Shown piece after piece: positions 10,803 to 22,461 of a DNA stretch of 64,000 nt. The stretch covers positions 62,001-126,000 of the forward strand of contig MU623422.1 of NCBI GenBank assembly GCA_025201765.1. Reading direction: 5' to 3'. The DNA is from Daldinia sp. FL1419 (taxonomy: Eukaryota > Ascomycota > Sordariomycetes > Xylariales > Hypoxylaceae). How positions within the stretch are numbered: the first letter of the stretch is position 1; every line of letters begins with the position of its first letter. Both the position numbers and the translations under genes were made by a program. The notes below the pieces were generated by a model. That model saw only the letters and a list, made by a program, of their open reading frames with translations. It did no database searches and had not been told where the DNA came from.

Positions 10803-11990
10803 TTGTTCGCCCTTTTCCACTTTTATTTTGTTTAGTCGGTGTAGGGGTAGGGTAATTGTTATTCTGGGGAGTGTGCAATGATGTGCAGCATTGGATATTT
10901 GAAAAGCAAGGTTAATTTTGTGCAATGCGGTAAAGATTGTAGAGATTGTAAAGATTACTGTGTAATGAGGAGTGATAAGGTAAGTGGAAGTGGAGGTAAT
11001 AACTTGGAAATCTGGTGATAGCGGGTCTTTACGGGGTTTGTATGTTTATCCTCGAGATTTAAACGCGTTGCCAGGCCAATGCGTAGGCACGTGACACATC
11101 CACCACTCTCACAATAGGTCTAGTTACCTGACAGCCCTGAACATTTCAGACCTCCAGGTGCTCCGTGCGCTGACCGTTGCATAGCAGCAACCGCTGAGTC
11201 AAATTTGAGTGGGGTTTTATCAGCAGTTAAATGAGTGACCCACAACGAATTCAGATGCCTCCTGTACTATGTAGATTGAATTATGCTAGCAGGCCAGGTA
11301 AGGTACGTACCGAAAATAGTCGCCCAACTTTTGTTAATTATTAATTATGTTATCTTCTCTTCAACACTGATCAACTAGGTTATAATGTTGCGTAGTGGGT
11401 TAAGCTTCATTTATATATATAGGTATATATATATATTGTGCAAGTGCATGTAGTTATACTAATTTTTGACAATAGGGTATGACAAAAGAGACCAGCAAGC
11501 ATATTCCAAATCGAAAATCTATTATCTTCTCATACAGGTCATTAATCACGACTCGACTCAGTTTTGTACGATTTCGCCCGCGCCTTTTTCACTCTTATCC
11601 CTACGTATACACCTCCACCCTCTCTTCGTGGACATCTCGACGACCCGGAATAAATCCAAAAGCTAATAATAAATCAAGAATACGATCGAATCGAAGCCCC
11701 GCAATTTCGGTGGACATGCGGATACGCCTTGCCCGGTGTAAAACACTCTTCCCAAGCGCGAGGATGAGAAGCGAACGTGAATGCCAAAAGTCCAAGCCGC
11801 ATATACCCATAGTACAGCCTCCTCAGAATTGCAACCAAAAAAATATGTCCGACAGACTATCGAATACCCCAAACTTCAGTTTGAAAAGCTGACGACAGAG
11901 AAGAGATGATGCGTGGTATCAAAAGAAAGAGATTATGCCGAAAACCATCCCCCATTTCCGTACTAAGCGTATTTTATTCTTTCGTCGTTT
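10803..11990. other. Intergenic, no gene seen
   Basis: Upstream region of the coiled-coil gene (-) and downstream flank of the CAP20-like gene (-). Alternating AT is seen at 11411-11438 (TATATATATAGGTATATATATATAT type). A 137-codon plus frame (11479-11892) and overlapping minus frames show no family features and are taken as chance. Confidence 0.45.
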
Positions 11991-12605
11991 TTAGTGGTTT
12001 GCCTGACGAGCCAACTCGTTGCCTGTTTCTTTGGCCTGCACCTTGCCAGCACGGAGCAGATCACCGATCCAGGTGAGCGCCTCGCTTGTGACGACGAGAC
12101 CGGTCGAGACGAGTGCCTTGCCAGAGGTTACGAGGCCATCCCCTCCAACCTTCTTATACTCGGAGCTGTAAACGTCGAAGACATGTTCCTTGGTTTCTAA
12201 ACCCTTGCGGACGGGGAAAAAGAAAAGGTTCTTGCCATCGGTCCACAATTCACCGGTCGATTTCTTTAGAACGGGAAGGCGTTCGTCGATCTTGTTTAAG
12301 GCATCCTCGCCAATTTGATCGGCCTTCCTGACGTAGGGAGAGACATATTGATAGGGCTTGGCAAGATACGGAAATACCGGCTTAGCAAAGGCCTGGTAAG
12401 CAGAGTCGCCTAGTTCTATTGACTTCTGACCATAGGGGTTTCTTTTGATGTAGGCAATGCTGTCGTTGATCACTGGGTACCCTCTGATGTGCTATTTTGA
12501 CGTTAGTTCCGGGTTTCGCTCTATGAGGACCAGATGAAAGCGCAACGAGCTTACAGATAGAGTTGCAGATGAGGGATGAACCTCGCCGTTAACTTGGGCG
12601 GCCAT
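11991..12605 (-). CDS. CAP20: CAP20-type perilipin (lipid-droplet protein)
   Basis: Exon 1 (12605-12555, 17 codons, MAAQVNGEVHPSSATLS) and exon 2 (12491-11991) are joined across a 63-bp intron (12492-12554, GTAAGC to AATAG, with a CTAAC branch site) in phase 0. The product is 183 residues, the size I recall for CAP20/Mpl1 proteins. The perilipin-like region shows GYPVINDSIAYIKRNPYGQKS, then PYLAKPYQYVSPYVRKADQIG, and a C-terminal helix ending ELARQANH. Known: CAP20 of Colletotrichum and MPL1 of Metarhizium coat lipid droplets and support appressorium turgor and virulence. The function here is inferred from that family; most Pezizomycotina, pathogenic or not, carry one copy. Confidence 0.9.
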
Positions 12606-12855
12606 CGTTGGGCTAGGTCACCTATGTAGTAGGAGATTACCACAGGTAAGAAAGTAGAGGAGGAAGGGAAATGGATAGAAGGAGCCCTAGAGCGAGCGCG
12701 AGCGTAGGTAAGTTGCCGGGTCGCAAAGATAGTTTGTTTGGGAGAGAATAGAGGGGGGGTGGAAGAAGGCGAAGGAAGCCGCTTAATCGAGGCTGATTCG
12801 TTGACTAGATCAGCCGGGATAAGACTGAGAGAGATTGGGTGGGATGAGATGGGAT

Positions 12856-12910
12856 GTATGTGAGAGGTATGTGAGAGGTATGTGAGAGGTATCTTAGAGG
12901 TGTGTGAGAG
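12856..12910. repeat. 11-bp tandem repeat x5
   Basis: The unit GTATGTGAGAG occurs three times exactly and twice with 1-2 changes. It lies about 250 bp upstream of the CAP20 start, in a purine-rich (on this strand) promoter region. Confidence 0.85.
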
Positions 12911-13506
12911 GAAAGAGATGGAAGGGGAGGTCGATCAGGGTTGAAGAAAAATCAGCAACTAATAACTTAAAAGACGAGGTCCATTTAAAGGCAAAAGAAA
13001 TGCGGGATGAAACAAGTATAAGGTAAAGAGAAGGCATAAGACAGGTGAAATTGGGGTGCTTTCTAAAATAATAAATAGTCTAGAATAGTTCAAGCTTGAT
13101 GATATTCCCTGGCTCGAACATTCTTTTTTATTTAGTATTTTAGCATGTGCTTCCCTCCTTTTGCTACCTCTTCTTTTCTTTGCCTTACACGTACCATGTA
13201 AAGAATGCATCGATTCTATTTGGTCCAATACAAGCCCTTCTTACACCTTTTCTACATGTACATAACTACATGTAGATAGGCTGTGTACATCATACATGGC
13301 AGAGTAGCATTTCCCTAATCTATGTCCTTCGTGTTGGGTACAGGACTATACGCACAGAATTGCCGCCCTTCTTGTGGACCATTTATTGACGCATTCCATG
13401 CCCTTGTTGTTTAACCAATGAAGTCACCAGCGCCGAACTCCTTTGGTTTTTTTTTTAAAGTGGATCTTTCTAGCAGCTATCCAGCTTCGGAAGCTTGAGG
13501 CAGTGG

Positions 13507-13524
13507 CAGCAGCAGCAGCAGCAG
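13507..13524. repeat. (CAG)6 microsatellite
   Basis: Six perfect CAG units in non-coding sequence; no open frame of note spans it. Confidence 0.85.
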
Positions 13525-14973
13525 AAAGCTTCGGGTTGCGGTACCTGAATGCTTGCCGTAGATCCGCCGGCGGGTCAAAGTACACGTCGGAGGGGCGATA
13601 ACATGTGTCATAAGCAAGATAGAGACGTCTATGCCTGCTATGCCGCTTGAAGTTACTAATCCCGGTGAACTTTACAGGGGTTTACGAAAGAAAGTCTACC
13701 TAAAGTCAGCAGTAAGGCATGGAAGTAACTAACCTAGTGGATGTATTTGTACAAGGAGTTATACGTAATGTCCATAAAAAAAGAAAAAAGAAAAAATGCC
13801 CCCCAAAGAAGGTAGCCCCTCAGCCTACAGATTATAGTGTAATATTTCTTTCTACATAATCTTTTTATAATCCCTGCCATTTTTGACATGTGAAAAACTT
13901 CGGAGCTTTTCTTTTACCCCCTACCATTTTTGCTACCTTAGTATCTGCTAACCTACCTATCTCTCTTTCGCGATCAGATAATCCATGTTCCTATCTATCC
14001 GCCTTCTTCGGCTCGCCTATCTACGCACATGGGTATGATATGTATTATACACCATTACCGCTGTGGCTTTCCCGTATTTTTCATCACAAGTCGTATCTTA
14101 TCGCCTATCCTTACAATATCCTTACAATACTACCAGACCGGCACGCATGGGTCTCGAACAAGGCTCATCAAGATCTCGTTAGCACCGTGCTCTCTCATTC
14201 GATAGTTTCGAATTATTATGACCACCGATTTGAAGCTTTTCTTTAAAGGTGGTATATCCCATCCAATCCAAATCTAAGTTTCCGATTCAAGCACACCGGA
14301 TGGGGGAAGACTTCTCATATAAATCAAGCCAAGACCGACCATCTTGCATCAGCACACCGTCATATGTAATGCTTACCTTAAATCTACCTTTTAACTTACC
14401 TGACCTAACTGCCTAATAACTCACCTAAAAGCTATGTAGCTATTGTGGACAATTTTTTCGCAATTAATCCTCCGCTAGGTGGACTCGGTAAGGATGAGGC
14501 CACGACTCGGCGAATGGAAATGTGACGGCGGCATATCGTGATTCGAATGACCGGGCAAGTCCCTCGTTTCTTTTACTCGCCTTGAATGGTCTAACTTAAA
14601 CCTACTTTCGGCACGCGGACTACGAGCTACATTTATTAGATTATGTAGTTACTAGCCTAACATATCCAAGCGCCGAGGTATTATCAACGCTCATCTAGCA
14701 TCTATCATAGCCTTTTTCTTCCAAGACCTTAGAACAAATTTCCGGAGGCATCCATCGTCTTGGGAGCCTTTAATAGTTCAAGTTTCGAAATACCATCAAA
14801 GTCAAGGTCCATATATTACGATGAGCAATACTCGTATGCATCTTAGCTATTCTCAAAATTCCAACAACCTCGGTTCAAGACGATAGAATGATTATCAACC
14901 CATTCGCCACTTATTATAGTGAACCCCTGGAGAACCGAGGGGACTTTATTCGCAAGCATAATCATACCTGTTA

Positions 14974-15005
14974 GGGCTATCGGGCTATCAGGCTATCAAG
15001 CGATC
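14974..15005. repeat. 8-bp tandem repeat x4 (GGGCTATC)
   Basis: Two perfect GGGCTATC units are followed by AGGCTATC and AAGCGATC. It is in the gene-poor region and no associated gene is seen. Confidence 0.75.
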
Positions 15006-18000
15006 AGGGGGTTCCCTCTGATGGATACCAATGGAACCTGAAGGGTTGCGCGATCCCGATGCTGTATGATAACTTCCAGTCCCTTGTCTCTTTCACGGGA
15101 TTCTCATTGTTCGTATGATGGATCCGTTCTACGATAATATCGGCCCCACTTCAATTACATCTCAACGGCCTATGACCTGTGATGGCGTCTTTCACATGTC
15201 AAAATCCCACGAGGCTACATACCTACATTTTAAACAAATTTACCGTCTTACCGATTAACAAATTGGATATTTCTCTCGTCATCCCGCCACGCCACGTTCC
15301 GCAAAAAGAGATGCCAAGGACGCGCGGCTATCTATCCATGCTCCTGGGACAGATTCAGCAAGAAAAAAAAAAAAAGTTCGTTTGCAACCCGGGTCCTAGG
15401 TATACCAAACTCTGTAGCAATTTATATGTTCATGTCTATTTCTACCCACCTCTTACTAACAGTGTCAGACGGCTTCAGAAAGCTTCTATTCGTGATGTTC
15501 GGTTCGTACTCATCCGCGAAACCATTATCAACATCCTTAAGCAATCATACAATCCCGTCCTTCCTAGTAAACTAGCTATGAATGAATTACATCAGAGCAG
15601 CTTGTATCATCCATGACAGCAAACAATCATCCCTTAATATGAAATTGTTTTAATGAAATATAACGAAGTTAGCTGGCCAAAAGCTCCGGGAGTTAAAGCA
15701 GCATTATCAAAATGTCAAAGCGGATAGCCATATTAGCCCCAACGTTGTCTGTATACAATTCGATTATTTCCATCATACGTATTTCCAGTTCCGCTCGGGT
15801 CCCGTAGTGGATGGTCCGACTTCCATTTAGATCCCCTCACCGGTCTACAGTCGTGAGAAATTCAAGCTCGGGAATTACGGAGCCACCAAATTCAAGACAC
15901 AAGGGCGGTCAAGTCACATTATCGACAGCAGAGCCGGAACATTCCATTAATACGCCTATTTATCCTAACCTAGTGCGAACCAAGTAGCTGGAATATTGAT
16001 AAGTATCGTTACCATTGGACTAGATCTCGACCAAAAATTAAAGCTTCTACATAATAGACCGGGACAACAGAGCTTCCTCGACGATCAAGTTACTCACCGC
16101 CCCATTCTCCATTATTAACATGATCTACGAATGGGCATCTAATTCGACTCCATATAAAAATATAATCAGTCTACGTACGAGGCTTCGAGGATGAGGTTTC
16201 ACAACATGGAATTCGTAATATTATTGATTAGCCCTTCAATTGCCCTGAAATGGATTTAGCCATAGCCATTCGCGTTTGATGTAAGACGAAGCCGGCCGCT
16301 GACGCAAGATCATGCCATGTAATCTGGACGCCGTTCGTACTTCTACTTGGGCTTTTAGTTCGTTAGTCGACATATCTCTGCATGAATAAATCCCCCACTA
16401 CCAGTATGGGTAAGTTGATATCCGGATGTCGTTCTAGCTTCCTCTATGTTCGTGGGGTTTAAAAGCCACCTAAGAAAATAGACGATTCTCTCGTCCCAGC
16501 GTACGTATATAGGACCACCAGCAAGGTCCAATTCGAGTCACACAGCATATGAACTTCGAAGCTCTCCGCGTACGTTTACTAGGTCGAGCAGCTGAAATGT
16601 TTGCTATACCACATTAGCAAAATTTAGCCACTATAATTACCAACATCTGCATAGCCTTATGCGCCGCCCGGTGTTTCTCAAGCTTGGAAATAACTCATGT
16701 ATGACTCTTCAACTTCGTAATGACTATGTAATCCCTGGTGATCTACGTAGACGGGTTTATGGAGAGAAGTTATCATCAGTATTCTTGTCCTTTATGTTCG
16801 CCTCTGTTGGAAATCAGAAAGAGGGGCACGGCTACTATAAGTCAACCTTTTGCGAGACGGACGGTTCGAGCACGAATATTCGGATGGCGGGACTAGAGAG
16901 AGAACATGTTATCGCATGCTATGGACTTCCTAATCAGAAGACGGCGCAGCGCGTCGGAACGGCCCTTACAGAATAGCGAAAATTATATTGATACGCGGGG
17001 TACAGGAGCTCGATACCGGGAATGCCCGCTGTTGTGTATCATGAGCTCGGTGTGGATAGTTACATAGCAGGCGTCCACGCAGCGCAGGATCGTTACTGAT
17101 GAGGAACGCGGAGATGGCGGTCCGATGTGACGGGGGTGTGACGGGAATATGACGGCATATCAAAAGAGCATTGAAGAGGAAGCGCCCAGAAAAAGATTCC
17201 GAGTAAGAGGCTTGAAAAGTGGCCATGCTCCCGTCCGACGCCGAGTATGCGTATCGCTTATATGTAGTTCTATAGCCGCCCTCTCGCTTCTGATGTAACA
17301 GCGATGGTAGGATGCATACGCCGTCGTTTATACATACGCTTCTTCCGCCTGAGCAATGGGATCTAATGACGGGGATTGTGCGATCGTGATCGTCAATGCA
17401 TAGGTGCTGCTTTGACATCGGCCTACATAACGATGAATACGGAACGAAACTGGGGAAGAAAGAAGCTGATGGAACTTATAATATATGCGAAGAAGTGGCT
17501 CAGGGGTTCCCAATGTCTCGCATTCCCGTGATATTCTTGGATGCCATTGCCATGTATGCAGTTACTCCAAGAAAGATGAGGATTCTACGTCGATCAGGAT
17601 GATAGCTCAGTTTTAACTCTCCAAACTGAGCTTTAATTGGACTTCAGGAGAACTCTCCGCGCCAGTGAGGCCATCGAGGAACACAAGAGTTACCTGCCGG
17701 TCTATAGCAGCCAGAAACACTCTTGTGTTACATTTCAACTCATATTAAGAAGCTGTCGTGAATACAAGAAGGGAGGGGGACACTCAACAAACCTACTGTG
17801 GCGGTGGTCAACCCCAATTCGCATATCCATTCAATGGTTTCGTTCCATGATGGTTAGTTCCAACTAATCCAGAGCTAGGCGCATTATACATTATCAGATC
17901 GCCTACAGCAGAGTCGTATCACAGCCCGCTCCCAATTATATCAAGCCACATAAGATCCATCATCTTCCTTTTTAGCCTGAGACAGGGGGGGGAGGGGGGC

Positions 18001-18106
18001 CAAAGGTGCGTAAGATCGACATTAGCGAGGTCGGCGTTAACGACGGCTACGGATATCCTTCGCGTGCCTGACTTAGCCGAGTTGGAATCCTGTCCGAACC
18101 CACTTG

Positions 18107-18157
18107 CCTACCTACCTACCTACATATCTACACGCAGACTTACTTACTTACTTACTT
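18107..18157. repeat. Tetranucleotide runs CCTA and CTTA
   Basis: A (CCTA)n run at about 18107-18123 is followed after 15 bases by a (CTTA)n run at about 18139-18157. The same CCTA/TAGG word recurs at many other places in the window. Confidence 0.75.
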
Positions 18158-20093
18158 TCATAGTTAGTTAGTGACTACCTATACAAGGTATCTAGTATGT
18201 ATACCTACGGATCGCCTGCCGGCCTTCTTCCCAGGGGTGGTGTGGCTTCGATTGCGACGCTGCGGGAATGGAGAATACCACCTACGTAGGACCGTCGTAG
18301 GTAGGTGCCACCCCGGCAGCCAGCAACGTCGCAGTCCGTGGTATGCCCGACGCCCGGACGTTCGTCTGGATATACTTAAGGGAGCAAGCCTAAGTATGCA
18401 ACGCATCTGCTTTTATATATATATATTTGTAGTTATATATTTTTATTGACATTATTGTTGTCGCGCAGCCGCGTACACGCCGACATGGGTCGGAATTAGA
18501 AGGCGCATACATACATACGTACATACGTACAGTTGGAGCCGAGGGGGCTGGAAGCTACCGAGCGAGATATTCGCATGGGTATGTTCGTCGTCGCCTGCGC
18601 GGCAAGGGATGGATGCGTCGAACCCGCGCCAGACCATGTTTGTTTGAACGTTGGATCGGAATAGGGGCACGCGGGTGTGAGGGTACGAAGAGGATTCGGC
18701 CGTATTATTAGGTACCTAGTTTAGATACCTGGACCTACACATTACGGCGAGGTATTTTATATCGCCGAAGCGTTAATGAATGGCATCAAGTGAAATTTCA
18801 AATTAGGCATGCTGTAGCATCATTTATGGGGTATCTGAGACGTGAGTTTACTCGCAACAATTGCCTCGATGAGGTATTCTCATGCGATACTGAAAACGCC
18901 CCGGATGGTGTAGATGTCTTGTTAGAAGAATCGTCTCGTTCGTGGTGTTTGTGACGTTATTCTATTATCTGATATCTTTGTCAACGGAGTCTCACTAAGG
19001 GAGTTAGGTTAGTTGATCGTGGACGTCGACGGCCAGTCTTGAGGGTTTAGAGTAAATAGTATCACACGGCGTAAACCTCAAAACTTAAAGATAACTAAGC
19101 CTAAGTTGACCTTTCTATCATGAGACTTTTATTTTATTTTTTGCATTATTACGATAAAAGTTTGTCTAAGTTTTCCCCATAAGCTTCATCACTTGCAAGC
19201 AGTCAAAAGCCCGGAATAAGACATAATAATGGTACGGGTCTATTATCAAGTTATCTTAAGTTGGCCTTAAGTTAGGTGCCTTGATGATCGCAATAGTAGT
19301 GATAAAATACAGCATACCTACTTGAAAGCCCCATCTAAGCCGTGTACACCTAGAAGGGCTATATATCACTCAATGTTAACATCACGGTCTACGAGATAGA
19401 GACAGCGACATGACCACGACTATCATGCTATGCCCTGAAATTCATAGATGTCATGGAAGAATGGCAGACAAGTTTGAAGTATCCAGGTAGTCTTTCCTGA
19501 CGGGTAGGTAGTGGATGAAGATATTTTTGGCTATCCGAGTTGAGCTAAGAATATCAAGGGGCCGAGTTGATTTAGTGTATACATGTTAATGAGGTCTTGG
19601 AAAGATATATATATATGCTCTATTTCCTATGCAATTGGGTTCATCAAATTCGAGTATTCATCTTATCCATATCATGACCATAATTTTAGAATCTAGATGT
19701 TTAAAAACAAGCAACAACGTAGTGTGGCTAACGTAAAACTCTAGCTACGTGGTGAATATACCATGTAGACTTATAATAAAATTAGTTGATCGAGGTATGA
19801 AGCGAAGAAGATAGGATGAATACCCCAAGTGCTAGTTGGTAGGTTGATAGATGTCTTAGTATTACCCCTATTTCCTATCCTGGGGTTGACATCACCATTA
19901 TAATCTTCGATCGGGTAGTAAGGAATCACGACATGGAATATATTAACCTACTAAAGCCCCAATAATTATTTCCTCCTCGGATTTCTATAGTCCAGTTTCA
20001 CTTAATGACTCTACCCTATTTTCCTCTACCAGTACCCAGTCTATACATGCATATGCTTTTCCAGTAAATTTTCCCAGTCCCCAGAAACGAGGT

Positions 20094-21301
20094 TCAAATC
20101 TTCGCTGTCAGCACCGCCCTGAGATGGACGTCGCCACGTTCCAGCTTATCAATAGCTTCCTTGACACCGGCCTCCGTCATAGGGAATGTCTGAGTAATCG
20201 GCCTGATGTTGTGCAGTGCTGCGAACGCGAGCATCTCGCGGTGCACATTCCTTGACGCGACGAGAGATCCTTGCACACCGATGCCCTTGAACACGAGAGG
20301 CATGTACGGGATCTCGAGGTTACCCGAGTCGACGGACAGCGGGTATATGGCGGACCCGGGCGCCATGATGGGTAGGACCAACCCCCAGTTCGGCTGCGCG
20401 GATGTTGTGACTAGGAGTCGGTCAATAGGGGTGGATACTTCAAGCTTGTCCTTTCCCTTGATAGAGACGAATTCGTGGGCGCCGAGTTTCATGGCTTGCT
20501 CCCGTTTCCTGTCCGAGCCCGAGAGGACTACAACGCGGTTTCCCATCTTTGCGGCGAATTGGATGGCTAAGTGACCGAGGCCGCCTAGACCAATGACTGA
20601 TATGGAGTTAGTCACGGCATCTTTCAGGGGATAAAAGGAGTGGATAACGTGTTGGGTATATGGAATAGGAGTAGGACCAAAGACTTACCACCAACAGTCT
20701 CGGTAGGACGAGTGTTATATGCCTGCAGAACAGCGAACACTGTAGCACCGGCGCACTGCAGAGGAGCAGCATCGATATCGCTCATGCCCTCTGGGATCTT
20801 GTGTAGAAACGCCTCGCGGACAACGGCATAAGAAGCAAAGCTGCCCTGAGTGACCTTCTCCGTACCGTATACGGCACGGTCCACACAGTAAGTCTCGTTT
20901 CCTGTCAGGCAATTCCGGCAGTTGCCACAGCTGTCGTGCTGGTAGCCGAATCCGACACGATCGCCCTTCTTCAGGAACTTGCTCTCTGGACCCACGGCCT
21001 CGACGACGCCGACACCTTCGTGGCCGAGGACAACGTCATCGTGTAACTATGGAATCGGTTAGCGAGGGAACACATTTCTGTGCGACTAGGTATATTCGCG
21101 AACCGAGTGAAGATCTGTCATGACTTGTCAGCCACTGCTGCTTGTAGCGCGGAGGATAGGGGAAGATGGCTTACCAGTACCACATAAACCCGAGGCTGTA
21201 ATCCTCATCAACACTTTATCGCCGGTGAGATTTTCTGGCTTGGTGACAGAGCTCTTTGTGACTCCGTTCTTGGAGCCCTTGTAGACGGTGAAAGAAGTCA
21301 T
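20094..21301 (-). CDS. Zinc-dependent alcohol dehydrogenase (MDR family)
   Basis: Four exons: 21301-21175, an 11-base microexon 21114-21104, 21046-20689 and 20596-20094. The introns (60, 57 and 92 bp) fall in phases 1, 0 and 1. The product is 332 residues. Catalytic-zinc ligands are visible as Cys40 (GLCGTD) and His55-Glu56 (LGHEG). The structural zinc loop has Cys86, 89, 92 and 100. The Rossmann glycine motif GLGGLG is reassembled across intron 3 (about residues 168-173). The substrate cannot be read from sequence; the family contains NAD(P)-dependent aryl- and aliphatic alcohol dehydrogenases. The gene lies 1.16 kb downstream of a Zn2Cys6 regulator on the same strand, but no other metabolic genes are clustered here. 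The microexon model rests on the frame and on the GTD-x-H...LGHEG family pattern. Confidence 0.88.
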
Positions 21302-22461
21302 GGTGGAAAAGGGGGTTTGGTGGAATGTTATATAACTAGGTATAATAAGAATTTAGGTGATATAACGGTAATGATCTTGAGACTGTTGTTTTTCTTGAGT
21401 AGATAATCGACTCAACACTCGAGGCCTAGCACCCCTTTATATGTACCTACCTATGCATGGCGGTTGATCTCAAAGTTAGACCGCTGCTGTGTGACTAAGG
21501 GGAAACGCCGATGACAACTACTAGGTAATGATGCCTTCTAATTCGGCGATAGGTAAAACATACTCCCATTTCCACATTCGGAGATGGGTGAGCAACGTTA
21601 TTGTTTATTTTAAATTCTATTTAGGTTATAAGAGATGTATTGTTAAGCCGTTGATGTCGTTGTATAATCCTCTCCGTAAAGTTTACGCCGGACTACCATG
21701 TACGATTTCCCTCCGGCTTCTCCTCCGGTAACTCCTTTGGGACTCGTGAATGCAAGGGAGAGTTTGATCGGGCTGGTCGTTTTCCAGCCCCGACAGCTTC
21801 TTATTAGTAACACCCCGCAGCACGAAAAAAAAAAGCATGGGAGCATTACTCGTCAGGGATGGAAACCTTATTGATCCTTCCCGAACCCCAAAGTAACTCG
21901 ACGTCATATTGATAAATGCCTGATATTGTTGCATGGTGGTACTTACCTCATTTATACGTAATTAATGGCTATCATCCCCTTTTTAATACCTACCTACCTA
22001 ATAACCTACCTAGAAACCCTTTATAACTGTTGGCCGCTCAGTCAGCCACCCACACCATTATTCTCCTCAGTCGGATGGGGAGTTAGTCAGTTCACTGCTG
22101 GACTACGTCAGCTGTATATAAGATCGTATTCGTATATACATACCTGTCTACGTACGAGATGAATATCATGTACCTAACCGTAGGTAATTAATCGCCTACT
22201 ACAGTATATACGACTACTTTTGTTGAAAGTTACCACCGACATCATAGAGACCGGTGAAATATACCCATGTACATAGAGACAATAAAGGAGGAGTAAACGA
22301 GTTGAACTAATATCATTTAATAGCCATATCGATTCGTACGCCTAGAGCACCTTGCATTCCTCATATAACAGTTGACACAGTCGAAGAAAAAAGGAAGATG
22401 CGGCGTGGCATCTTATGTTCATACATACCTCCTAAGGCACCCTATCAACTTCTACTCACCA
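21302..22461. other. Intergenic between alcohol dehydrogenase and Zn2Cys6 factor
   Basis: Promoter region of the dehydrogenase (-) and 3' flank of the transcription factor (-). It includes repeated TACCTACCTA words near 21990-22012. No supported gene. Confidence 0.45.

Larger units (their letters stand above)
12606..20093. other. Gene-poor 7.5-kb region
   Basis: No gene could be supported. The longest frames (118 codons at 13890, 145 at 15179, 105 at 16659, 150 at 16966 on the minus strand) lack family motifs and typical codon use, and overlap other random frames. Simple repeats are present: an 11-bp repeat at 12856-12910, (CAG)6 at 13507-13524, an 8-bp repeat at 14974-15005, and CCTA/CTTA tetranucleotide runs at 18107-18157. 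Composition is moderate in GC with no strong AT collapse, so this does not look like fresh RIP. Confidence 0.45.

Noticed and set aside
11479..11892. 137-codon plus-strand frame
   Set aside because: Overlaps two minus frames of similar size; basic, Ser-rich random-looking translation; no introns or motifs that would support a gene.
13890..14246. 118-codon plus frame with a hydrophobic, signal-like start
   Set aside because: The first codon lies in a TTTTTGACATGTGAAAAA context and reads GTG, not ATG; the rest shows no cysteine pattern or family features.
15179..15616. 145-codon plus frame
   Set aside because: Starts at a GTG, contains a poly-lysine run from an A13 tract, and has no recognisable domain.
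16659..17418. Overlapping plus and minus frames of 105 and 150 codons
   Set aside because: Both strands are open to a similar degree and neither has a motif; typical of mid-GC non-coding DNA.
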